Below, in pieces: positions 1 through 5,359 of a DNA stretch of 5,359 bases. Every line of letters begins with the position of its first letter. Position 1 is the stretch's first letter. The notes below the pieces were generated by a model, which worked only from the letters and a program-made list of their open reading frames with translations, did no database searches and was not told the DNA's origin. Source of the DNA: Thermaerobacter marianensis (GTDB lineage: Bacteria > Bacillota > Sulfobacillia > DYIH01 > DYIG01); NCBI GenBank assembly GCA_020723725.1, contig DYIG01000119.1, positions 1-5,359 on the forward strand, given 5' to 3'. A program made the translations under genes and the position numbers.

Positions 1-58
1 TATCCTAAAAATGCTTTGAAATCAACCAAGTAACTTTAACTTTATTGGTATCTGTCTT

Positions 59-86
59 TTGAAAATGTCTTCGCTAAGGCTATACT
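59..86 (+). promoter_or_regulatory. candidate sigma-70-type promoter for the cluster
   Basis: TTGAAA at 59-64 matches the -35 consensus at five of six positions. TATACT at 81-86 matches the -10 consensus at five of six positions. The spacer is 16 bp. Transcription would begin near position 93, giving a leader of about 37 nt before the ATG at 130. The region is AT-rich (16 G+C in the first 60 bases), so chance matches are more likely than in the rest of the window. A second TTGAAA at 16-21 has no good -10 at normal spacing. The promoter would serve the glycosylphosphotransferase gene and possibly the rml genes behind it. Confidence 0.5.
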
Positions 87-129
87 TCAAAATAGTAAGA
101 ACCTTACTGGCCTTTGGGAGAATTTTTTT

Positions 130-1572
130 ATGATTCATAACCAGCATTTTAGGCAAATACCTAGATGGGTCCTGGGCCTGGGGGATCTATTTCTAATTAA
201 TCTGGGTTTATTCCTCGCCTTCGTTATCCGCTTTGGTATAGAGTTGCCAGAGGAGAATTACCTTCCCTTTCTGCAAATCGGTCCGTGGATTACTATTGCG
301 GGGTTGCTTATTTTCTCGGCACTGCGGTTATATGACTCTACACCGATACAGTTTCTCGACATATTGAAGTCCGTTGTTTACGGTGTCGCTTTGCTTATTG
401 CTATCACCATGGCCTTGACCTTCTGGGCTCGAGGCTTTGCCTTCCCACGAAGTGTACTTGTATTGGGCGGGCTGTTGCAAATGGCGATGTTGGTCTTGTG
501 GAGGATTGGGTTCTGGCGCTATGAGAAGTTGCTTGTGGGTGAGCGTCGCGTGGTAATTGTCGCTGGGGGTCATGGTGACGGTTATGCTTGTTCATCTGTC
601 CTGGAGGGGGATGCTTCAGAAGAGATCTCCCTAATTCTTAAGTTTTTAAATGTCCCTCGCGGTTGGTTTAAGGTTGAATCCATTGTGGCCTGGTGTGATG
701 AAAACGCAATGAGCAAGGGACTCGCAGGTGCTGATGCTGTAATGGTGGCCCCGTCTGTCCCGGCGAACGAAAAGTCACATGTCCTGGCCAAGGCCCTGGA
801 GTATGGGTGTGAGGTTTTCTTGGTCCCCGATTTCTATGACATTCTCTTGCTAAATGCGCGTGTTGGACAGGTCGACGATCTGCCTGTTGTGGAGGTCTCG
901 AGGCTGGGCATAACCCCCGTTCAGAAGGTTGTTAAACGGTTTATGGATCTCTTGGTGTCAAGCGCCGGATTGTTGATAGCTTCACCTTTGTTGGTTTTTC
1001 TGGCCTTTATATTGAAAATAGCATCCCCGGGGCCAATTCTATATTCTCAGGAGCGGGTTGGGGAAAACGGACGCATCTTTACCCTCTATAAATTCCGATC
1101 GATGGTACTAGATGCCGAATCCCATACGGGTCCTGTTTTAGCTGCCGAGGACGACCCTCGCGTTACGCCTATTGGGAGGTTTATGCGCAAAACAAGGCTG
1201 GACGAACTGCCGCAACTATTCAATATTCTCCGTGGCGACATGAGCTTGGTGGGGCCCCGGCCGGAGAGACCCAAGTTTGTAAAGGAATATATTGCCGCTA
1301 TACCTAATTACAATTACCGCCATCTGGTCAAGCCGGGCCTGACCGGTCTGGCCCAGATCATGGGGCGTTATTCTACCAGTCCAGCGGACAAGCTTCGTTA
1401 TGACCTGTATTATATTCGTAACTACAGCTTTTTTCTCGACTTGAAGATCCTGCTTCAGACCTTGCATACCCTCTTTAGGAATGATTCCGCGAAGGGGCTT
1501 CATGCACCAGGTATTGAGGAACAGGCGGCTGCGGAAGAGATCCTCAAGCGTAATCGTGGCTTATCTACTTAA
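130..1572 (+). CDS. polyprenyl-phosphate glycosylphosphotransferase (exopolysaccharide/O-antigen initiating enzyme)
   Basis: This 480-aa membrane enzyme should transfer a sugar-1-phosphate from a nucleotide sugar to undecaprenyl phosphate at the inner face of the cytoplasmic membrane, the first step of repeat-unit assembly. The layout is that of the large WbaP/WcaJ-type family: hydrophobic segments at about residues 12-34, 51-67, 80-99 and 107-126, a soluble Rossmann-like middle part at about 138-255, then a hydrophobic segment at 275-297 and the catalytic bacterial sugar transferase domain to about 450. Catalytic-domain signatures seen are QERVG 307-311, KFRSM 321-325, LDELPQ 357-362 containing the expected Asp358-Glu359 catalytic dyad, GPRPE 375-379 and KPGLTGLAQ 401-409. 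The start is supported by GGGAG at 116-120, nine bases before the ATG. The donor sugar (glucose, galactose, an N-acetyl sugar or other) cannot be read from the sequence, so I give no symbol. The gene is lower in GC than the rml genes downstream. Confidence 0.93.
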   Translation: MIHNQHFRQIPRWVLGLGDLFLINLGLFLAFVIRFGIELPEENYLPFLQIGPWITIAGLLIFSALRLYDSTPIQFLDILKSVVYGVALLIAITMALTFWARGFAFPRSVLVLGGLLQMAMLVLWRIGFWRYEKLLVGERRVVIVAGGHGDGYACSSVLEGDASEEISLILKFLNVPRGWFKVESIVAWCDENAMSKGLAGADAVMVAPSVPANEKSHVLAKALEYGCEVFLVPDFYDILLLNARVGQVDDLPVVEVSRLGITPVQKVVKRFMDLLVSSAGLLIASPLLVFLAFILKIASPGPILYSQERVGENGRIFTLYKFRSMVLDAESHTGPVLAAEDDPRVTPIGRFMRKTRLDELPQLFNILRGDMSLVGPRPERPKFVKEYIAAIPNYNYRHLVKPGLTGLAQIMGRYSTSPADKLRYDLYYIRNYSFFLDLKILLQTLHTLFRNDSAKGLHAPGIEEQAAAEEILKRNRGLST

Positions 1573-1624
1573 TTCACGGGTTAGTATGGTGACTGAAGTC
1601 ATAGAATGACAAAGCCAATATTTT

Positions 1625-1641
1625 GGGAAGTGAATTGTTTG
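1625..1641 (+). promoter_or_regulatory. ribosome binding site and TTG start that set the rmlA N terminus
   Basis: GGGAAG at 1625-1630 lies eight bases before TTG at 1639-1641. Translation from this TTG gives MKGLILSGGTGTRLRP, which is where family members normally begin. The in-frame ATG at 1606 would add 11 residues (MTKPIFWEVNC) with no resemblance to the family, and it has only a weak purine stretch upstream. The TTG is therefore preferred. Confidence 0.75.
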
Positions 1642-2706
1642 AAAGGACTTATATTATCCGGCGGCACCGGTACACGCCTCAGGCCCCTGACTTATACCAC
1701 GACAAAGCAGCTTGTCCCTGTGGCCAACAGGCCCATCCTGTTCTACGTTATCGACCAGGTGGTACAGGCTGGAATAAAGGATATCGGCATTATCATATCT
1801 CCCGATACCGGTCAGCCGGTGCAGGACCAGGTGGGGGACGGCAGCCGTTGGGGGGTATCCATAACCTATATTGTCCAGGACAAACCGGCCGGGCTCGCCC
1901 ATGCCGTGAAGACGGCGCGGCCCTTCCTGGGTGATGACCCGTTCCTCATGTTCCTCGGTGATAACCTCATTGAGGGCGGGGTGCGGACACTGGCACAGGG
2001 GTTCGCCGAGTCGGGCGCCGATGCGGCAATCCTCCTGAAGCGGGTGGCTGACCCTCGCCGGTTTGGTGTGGCGGTGCTCGATGAACGGCAGCAGGTGGTC
2101 CGTCTCGTGGAGAAACCAAAGGACCCCCCGAGTGACCTGGCTCTGGTCGGCATCTACCTCTTCAGCCCGGCGATCCATGAAGCCATTGACGCTATAAAAC
2201 CGTCCTGGCGTGGGGAACTGGAGATAACCGATGCCATCCAGAAATTGATCGAGACCGGGCACAGGGTGGAGGCCCGCATACTTGACGGCTGGTGGCTCGA
2301 TACAGGGAAGAAAGACGAGATACTGGAGGCCAACCGCGTGGTTCTCGACGCTTACGCGGTCCAGAGCATTGACGGCGTGGTGGATGAGGAAAGCGTGATC
2401 AGCGGCCGTGTTCAGATCGCCAAAGGGGCCGAGGTGAGGCGCAGCACCATCCGCGGGCCGGTGGTCATCGGCGCCGGGGCTGTGGTAATAGATTCCTTTA
2501 TTGGCCCTTTCACCGCGGTGGGGGAGGGCAGCCACCTGGAGAGGGTCGCCGTGGAACACTCCGTTATCCTTGAGGGGTGCGAGCTGAGGGACATCCCCCG
2601 CCTGGAGGACAGCCTGTTGGGGCGGAACGTCAAAGTGGGGAGTGGCGACGGCCGTAGCAATGCCTTCAGGCTATTTGTGGGGGACGATTCCGAGCTGAAA
2701 CTATAG
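1639..2706 (+). CDS. rmlA: glucose-1-phosphate thymidylyltransferase, long form
   Basis: The enzyme joins glucose-1-phosphate and dTTP to give dTDP-glucose and pyrophosphate in the cytoplasm, the entry step to dTDP-L-rhamnose and other 6-deoxy sugars. From the TTG start it has 355 residues, longer than the classic RmlA of about 290 and close to the long-form (StrD-like) group. The nucleotidyltransferase domain shows GGTGTRLRP at 8-16, Lys23 in TTTKQ, GDN at 107-109, EKP at 158-160, ELEITD at 193-198 and GWWLDTG at 217-223. From about 245 to 345 the sequence becomes a series of short beta-type turns rich in V, I and G, as in a left-handed beta-helix C-terminal domain. An ATG at 1606 would give 366 residues but is less likely. 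The gene sits 36 bp before the rmlC-like gene. Which hexose-1-phosphate it prefers is inferred from the complete rml set, not from specific residues. Confidence 0.93.
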   Translation: MKGLILSGGTGTRLRPLTYTTTKQLVPVANRPILFYVIDQVVQAGIKDIGIIISPDTGQPVQDQVGDGSRWGVSITYIVQDKPAGLAHAVKTARPFLGDDPFLMFLGDNLIEGGVRTLAQGFAESGADAAILLKRVADPRRFGVAVLDERQQVVRLVEKPKDPPSDLALVGIYLFSPAIHEAIDAIKPSWRGELEITDAIQKLIETGHRVEARILDGWWLDTGKKDEILEANRVVLDAYAVQSIDGVVDEESVISGRVQIAKGAEVRRSTIRGPVVIGAGAVVIDSFIGPFTAVGEGSHLERVAVEHSVILEGCELRDIPRLEDSLLGRNVKVGSGDGRSNAFRLFVGDDSELKL

Positions 2707-2729
2707 ATTTGTTATGGTTCTTGCCAACT

Positions 2730-2745
2730 GGGAGGGGTATGTGTG
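2730..2745 (+). promoter_or_regulatory. ribosome binding site and GTG start of the rmlC-like gene
   Basis: GGGAGGGG at 2730-2737 precedes GTG at 2743-2745 by five bases. The nearby ATG codons at 2709 and 2739 are in another frame, which does not encode the cupin protein. The GTG is therefore the natural start, giving an N terminus MQLIDGVVTK. Confidence 0.8.
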
Positions 2746-3204
2746 CAGCTTATAGATGGTGTTGTAACCAAGCGTTTGAAGCTGGTTCCGGACGACCGCG
2801 GCTTCCTCATGGAGATGCTGCGCAAGGACTGGCCCGAGTTCGAGAGTTTTGCCCAGGCGTACATAACAGCCTGCTACCCCGGGGTGATCAAGGCCTGGCA
2901 CTACCACCGGAAGCAGTGCGATCACTTCGTCTGCGTCTCCGGCATGGCCAAGGTCGTCCTGTACGACAACCGGGAGGACAGTCCGACACGGGGCCTGGTT
3001 AACGAGTTCCACCTCGGCATGCTGAACCCGATCCTGCTGAAGATCCCCCCGCTGGTCTACCACGGCTTCACCTCGGAGGGCGGGCAGCCAGCGCTGATAG
3101 TCAACTTCCCGACGGAACTCTACAACTACGCCGAACCGGATGAGTACAGGCGCCATCACAACGACCCCGAGATCCCGTATTCGTGGGAGCAGAAGCACGG
3201 TTGA
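2743..3204 (+). CDS. rmlC: short RmlC-like dTDP-4-dehydrorhamnose 3,5-epimerase family protein
   Basis: This 153-aa protein belongs by pattern to the RmlC cupin family, which epimerises C3 and C5 of dTDP-4-keto-6-deoxyglucose. Recognisable pieces are DDRGFLMEM (17-25), the histidine-containing core strand WHYHRKQCDHF (52-62), NREDSPTRG (76-84), the IPPLVYHGF strand (101-109) and a C-terminal block from 121 to 148 with PTELYNY and PDEYR. It is shorter than typical RmlC (about 180 aa) and ends just after IPYSW, so the usual C-terminal LSxKD-like segment is absent. The place where classical RmlC has LYK with the catalytic Tyr reads VNFP. It looks like a coherent divergent subfamily and not a truncated gene, since the ends are clean and the frame is intact. 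Its position between rmlA and rmlD supports the epimerase role, but exact stereochemistry (3-, 5- or 3,5-epimerisation) is open. The symbol is given by context. Confidence 0.8.
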   Translation: MQLIDGVVTKRLKLVPDDRGFLMEMLRKDWPEFESFAQAYITACYPGVIKAWHYHRKQCDHFVCVSGMAKVVLYDNREDSPTRGLVNEFHLGMLNPILLKIPPLVYHGFTSEGGQPALIVNFPTELYNYAEPDEYRRHHNDPEIPYSWEQKHG

Positions 3205-3230
3205 GCCGTCTGAATCACGGTTTGAAGCGT

Positions 3231-3250
3231 GGGGAGGGGGCGGCATCATG
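3231..3250 (+). promoter_or_regulatory. ribosome binding site fixing the rmlD start
   Basis: GGGGAGGGGG at 3231-3240 precedes ATG at 3248-3250. The reading frame is open upstream to an ATG at 3140, but that segment overlaps the rmlC-like gene and encodes nothing resembling the family. RmlD proteins begin directly with the Rossmann strand, here MRVLVTGAGGMLGQ, so 3248 is the start. Confidence 0.85.
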
Positions 3251-4159
3251 CGTGTCCTGGTGACAGGCGCGGGGGGTATGCTGGGACAGGATGTGATGGC
3301 CGAACTCCATGCCAAGAAGGGGCGGGCAGGTTTCCGCTATGAGGTTTATGGCCGGGACAGGGCTGGTTTGGACATTGCCGATCTGGACCGTGTCCGGGAG
3401 GTGATGCGGGATGTGAGCCCGGGGGTCGTCATCAACTGCGCGGCCTACACCAATGTGGACGGGGCGGAGACGGATGTGGCGGGGGCCTACCGGGTGAACG
3501 GGCTCGGTGCGCGCAACCTGGCCGTGGCCTGCCTGGAAGCGGGCGCGGCGCTCTTGCACGTCAGCACCGATTACGTCTTCGATGGGGAGAAGGAGGGGCC
3601 CTACATGGTCTTTGACCGCACCAACCCCCTCGGGGTTTACGGGGCCAGCAAGCTGTGGGGCGAGGAATGCATACGGGAAGTCCTGCCGCAGCACTACATC
3701 GTCCGCACCAGCTGGCTGTGCGGGCTTGGCGGGCCAAACTTTGTGGAAACCATGCTGCGCCTGGGGGAGTCCCGCGCGGAGGTGCGGGTGGTGGATGACC
3801 AGCACGGCAGCCCCACCTTTACCGCAGACCTGGCTGCGGCGATGGTGGACCTGATCGAGACCGGTTGTTACGGGACATATCATGTTACCAATCAGGGTGT
3901 GACGACCTGGTACGGGTTCGCCCGCAGGATTTTCGAGCTCGCCGGGCTGCCGACCAAGGTTGTGCCGATTACCACTGCGGAGTTTCCGCGCCCGGCACGG
4001 CGTCCGAAGAACTCTGCCATGGACCCGTTTCCCCTGCAGGAAACGATCGGCCGGCTCCTCCCCTCATGGGAGGACGCCCTTGACCGTTACCTCGAGGCGA
4101 GGGGTTCACGCGGTTCACGCGGTTCACGCGGTTCACGCGCAGGGCGGGAGACAGGTTAG
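3248..4159 (+). CDS. rmlD: dTDP-4-dehydrorhamnose reductase
   Basis: The enzyme reduces dTDP-4-keto-L-rhamnose with NAD(P)H to dTDP-L-rhamnose, the last step of the pathway, in the cytoplasm. The protein is 303 aa and has the extended short-chain dehydrogenase pattern: nucleotide-binding TGAGGMLGQ at 6-14, NCAAYTNVDGAE at 63-74, STDYVFDG at 106-113, catalytic YGASK (Tyr131, Lys135), RTSW at 153-156, HGSPTF at 186-191 and RRPKNS at 251-256. The family core ends near LPSWEDALDRYL (271-282). The remaining tail contains four Gly-Ser-Arg units encoded by a perfect 9-bp tandem repeat, followed by AGRETG. This basic tail is not part of the usual fold. The gene begins 43 bp after the rmlC-like gene and ends 18 bp before rmlB, consistent with one transcript. 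Confidence 0.94.
   Translation: MRVLVTGAGGMLGQDVMAELHAKKGRAGFRYEVYGRDRAGLDIADLDRVREVMRDVSPGVVINCAAYTNVDGAETDVAGAYRVNGLGARNLAVACLEAGAALLHVSTDYVFDGEKEGPYMVFDRTNPLGVYGASKLWGEECIREVLPQHYIVRTSWLCGLGGPNFVETMLRLGESRAEVRVVDDQHGSPTFTADLAAAMVDLIETGCYGTYHVTNQGVTTWYGFARRIFELAGLPTKVVPITTAEFPRPARRPKNSAMDPFPLQETIGRLLPSWEDALDRYLEARGSRGSRGSRGSRAGRETG
4103..4138 (+). repeat. four perfect 9-bp tandem repeats within the 3' end of rmlD
   Basis: The unit GGTTCACGC occurs four times without interruption at 4103-4111, 4112-4120, 4121-4129 and 4130-4138. It is in frame with rmlD and reads Gly-Ser-Arg in each copy. Because the unit length is a multiple of three, gain or loss of copies would lengthen or shorten the protein tail without shifting the frame. 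Confidence 0.98.
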
Positions 4160-4164
4160 ACAAC

Positions 4165-4170
4165 GGAGGG
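4165..4170 (+). promoter_or_regulatory. ribosome binding site of rmlB
   Basis: GGAGGG lies seven bases before the ATG at 4178, within the 18-bp spacer after rmlD. It fixes the rmlB start, which also agrees with the N-terminal Rossmann motif beginning at residue 8. Confidence 0.85.
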
Positions 4171-4177
4171 TACGATA

Positions 4178-5251
4178 ATGGCAAGGCATCTGTTGGTCAC
4201 CGGCGGCGCCGGGTTCATAGGGAGCAACTTCATCCACTACATTCTGCGGGAGCGCCCCGATTGGCGGGTGACGAACCTCGACCTGTTGACCTACGCGGGC
4301 AACCTGGAGAACCTCAGGGACATCGAGGGCAGTTCCAACTACCGCTTCGTGCGCGGGGATATAGGGGACCGCCAGTTGGTTGATGCGTTGCTGGGCGGTG
4401 ACGACTGGTTCGGGCCGGTCGATACCGTGGTGAACTTTGCTGCCGAGTCGCACGTGGACCGGAGCATCCTCGACCCGTCGCCCTTTGTGGATACGAATGT
4501 GCGCGGCACCCAGGTGCTGCTGGAAGCCGCTCGCCAGGCGTGGCTCGGCGCCGGTGTGGAAGGCGGGCGCCGGGATGTGGAGCACCGCTTTGTCCATATC
4601 TCCACCGATGAGGTCTACGGCTCCCTCGGACCGGATGACCCTGCCTTCACGGAGGAGAACAGGCTGGAGCCGAACAGCCCCTATGCGGCCAGCAAGGCGT
4701 CCTCGGACCTGCTCTGCCGGGCCTATTTCAAGACCTTCGGCCTCCCGGTGACCGTGACGCGTTGCTGCAACAACTTCGGTCCCTATCAGTTCCCCGAGAA
4801 GCTGATCCCGCTCTTTGTCACAAACGCCCTTGAAGGACAGCCCCTGCCGGTCTACGGTGATGGAATGAACGTGCGTGATTGGATCTATGTGGACGACCAC
4901 TCTTCGGCGGTGCTGGCGGTGCTGGAACGAGGCCGTCCTGGCGAAGTCTACAACATCGGTTCGGACAGCGAAGTGCCGAATATCGAGATGACCAGGGCCA
5001 TCCTCCGCATTCTGGGCAAGCCGGAGACGCTGATCCGCTACGTCGCGGGCAGACCGGGACATGACCGGCGCTATGCGATAGATGCCTCTAAGATCCGCGC
5101 CGAGCTGGGTTGGCAGCCCGCTTACCGCTTTGAGGACGCCCTGGAACGGGCGGTGCGCTGGTATGTGGAGAACCCTGAATGGTGGCAGCGTGTCCGCAGC
5201 GGGGAGTACCGGCGGTACTATGAGTCCCAGTATGGTGCGCGGTTGGGTTAA
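4178..5251 (+). CDS. rmlB: dTDP-glucose 4,6-dehydratase
   Basis: The enzyme converts dTDP-glucose to dTDP-4-keto-6-deoxyglucose using tightly bound NAD+, the second step of the dTDP-L-rhamnose pathway. The protein has 357 residues, normal for RmlB. Signatures are TGGAGFIGSNF at 8-18, FAAESHVDRS at 87-96, HISTDEVYGS at 140-149 with the Thr143-Asp144-Glu145 catalytic triplet, YAASK at 169-173 (Tyr169, Lys173), RCCNNFGPYQFPEKLIP at 195-211, YGDGMNVRDWIYVDDH at 226-241 and GRPGHDRRYAID at 291-302. A somewhat long segment before HISTDEVYG (about 121-137) resembles the longer proteobacterial RmlB form more than the shortest firmicute versions. It is the last gene of the rml block. It could in principle also supply the keto sugar to other 6-deoxy sugar pathways, but the neighbouring rmlC-like and rmlD genes point to rhamnose. 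Confidence 0.97.
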   Translation: MARHLLVTGGAGFIGSNFIHYILRERPDWRVTNLDLLTYAGNLENLRDIEGSSNYRFVRGDIGDRQLVDALLGGDDWFGPVDTVVNFAAESHVDRSILDPSPFVDTNVRGTQVLLEAARQAWLGAGVEGGRRDVEHRFVHISTDEVYGSLGPDDPAFTEENRLEPNSPYAASKASSDLLCRAYFKTFGLPVTVTRCCNNFGPYQFPEKLIPLFVTNALEGQPLPVYGDGMNVRDWIYVDDHSSAVLAVLERGRPGEVYNIGSDSEVPNIEMTRAILRILGKPETLIRYVAGRPGHDRRYAIDASKIRAELGWQPAYRFEDALERAVRWYVENPEWWQRVRSGEYRRYYESQYGARLG

Positions 5252-5258
5252 TGTTAGG

Positions 5259-5290
5259 GCTTGTTCCATTTTGGGTGGCACGGAAGAAGC
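5259..5290 (+). terminator. weak candidate hairpin after rmlB
   Basis: GCTTGTTCC at 5259-5267 pairs with GGAAGAAGC at 5282-5290 with eight of nine matches and a 14-base loop. It lies just downstream of the rmlB stop. No run of T follows, so it is a poor intrinsic terminator and may be chance. The rest of 5252-5359 shows no supported gene. Confidence 0.2.
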
Positions 5291-5327
5291 AAACCTTTGA
5301 CTATGCTCTCCCACAGTGCGCTGACCG

Positions 5328-5344
5328 TAACGAACCATAACGAA
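5328..5344. repeat. short direct repeat TAACGAA, two copies
   Basis: TAACGAA occurs at 5328-5334 and again at 5338-5344, ten bases apart from start to start, close to one helical turn. The position, in the AT-richer spacer after rmlB, would fit a regulatory site for a gene beyond the window, but two 7-bp copies are weak evidence. Confidence 0.3.
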
Positions 5345-5359
5345 TAATCGATATTGATG

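Noticed and set aside
1590..1601. Small dyad TGACT-GA-AGTCA between gene 1 and rmlA
   Set aside because: A 5-bp stem with a 2-base loop and no T-run is too small to call a terminator or operator.
1654..2559. 301-codon open frame on the minus strand opposite rmlA
   Set aside because: It lies entirely within rmlA, whose frame carries clear nucleotidyltransferase motifs. The antisense translation has no recognisable domain.
3140..3247. Upstream extension of the rmlD frame to an ATG at 3140
   Set aside because: It overlaps the rmlC-like gene. The 36 extra residues lack family similarity, and the ATG at 3248 has a strong ribosome binding site.
2701..3883. Minus-strand open frames opposite the rmlC-like gene and rmlD (204 and 222 codons)
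   Set aside because: Both are antisense to well-supported genes and look like composition-driven shadows.
4103..4138. CRISPR-like or mobile-element interpretation of the GGTTCACGC array
   Set aside because: The units are contiguous 9-mers without spacers and in frame within a gene. This is a simple tandem repeat.
4133..5338. 401-codon open frame on the minus strand opposite rmlB
   Set aside because: It is antisense to an unmistakable rmlB with all family motifs. The translated sequence shows no recognisable domain, and long antisense frames are expected in GC-rich coding DNA.

Overview
The window is the start, or a middle section, of a bacterial surface-polysaccharide gene cluster. It holds five complete genes on the + strand. 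The first encodes a membrane polyprenyl-phosphate glycosylphosphotransferase, the enzyme class that starts repeat-unit synthesis on a lipid carrier. It is followed by a full dTDP-L-rhamnose set in the order rmlA, rmlC-like, rmlD, rmlB. RmlA makes dTDP-glucose, RmlB dehydrates it to the 4-keto-6-deoxy sugar, the RmlC-like protein would epimerise that, and RmlD reduces it to dTDP-L-rhamnose. The nucleotide sugar would then feed glycosyltransferases that are not in this window.

Layout: 1-129 is an AT-rich leader with a good sigma-70-type promoter candidate. 130-1572 is the glycosylphosphotransferase. 1573-1638 is a short spacer. 1639-2706 is rmlA, probably from a TTG start. 2743-3204 is the rmlC-like gene from a GTG start. 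3248-4159 is rmlD, which ends in four in-frame 9-bp repeats. 4178-5251 is rmlB. 5252-5359 is non-coding as far as I can see, with a weak imperfect inverted repeat and a 7-bp direct repeat. Gaps between genes are 66, 36, 43 and 18 bp and hold no convincing terminator, so all five genes are plausibly one transcript.

Organism: a bacterium with a moderately high GC genome, strong purine-rich ribosome binding sites, and use of TTG and GTG starts. This would fit a high-GC Clostridia-type firmicute or a similar deep-branching group, but it is an impression and not a demonstrated placement. The first gene and its leader are clearly lower in GC than the four rml genes, which suggests a mosaic cluster.

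I found no undescribed system here. The points most worth a second look are the GSR-coding tandem repeat at the end of rmlD, the short divergent RmlC-like protein that appears to lack usual catalytic positions, and the composition step between gene 1 and the rml block.
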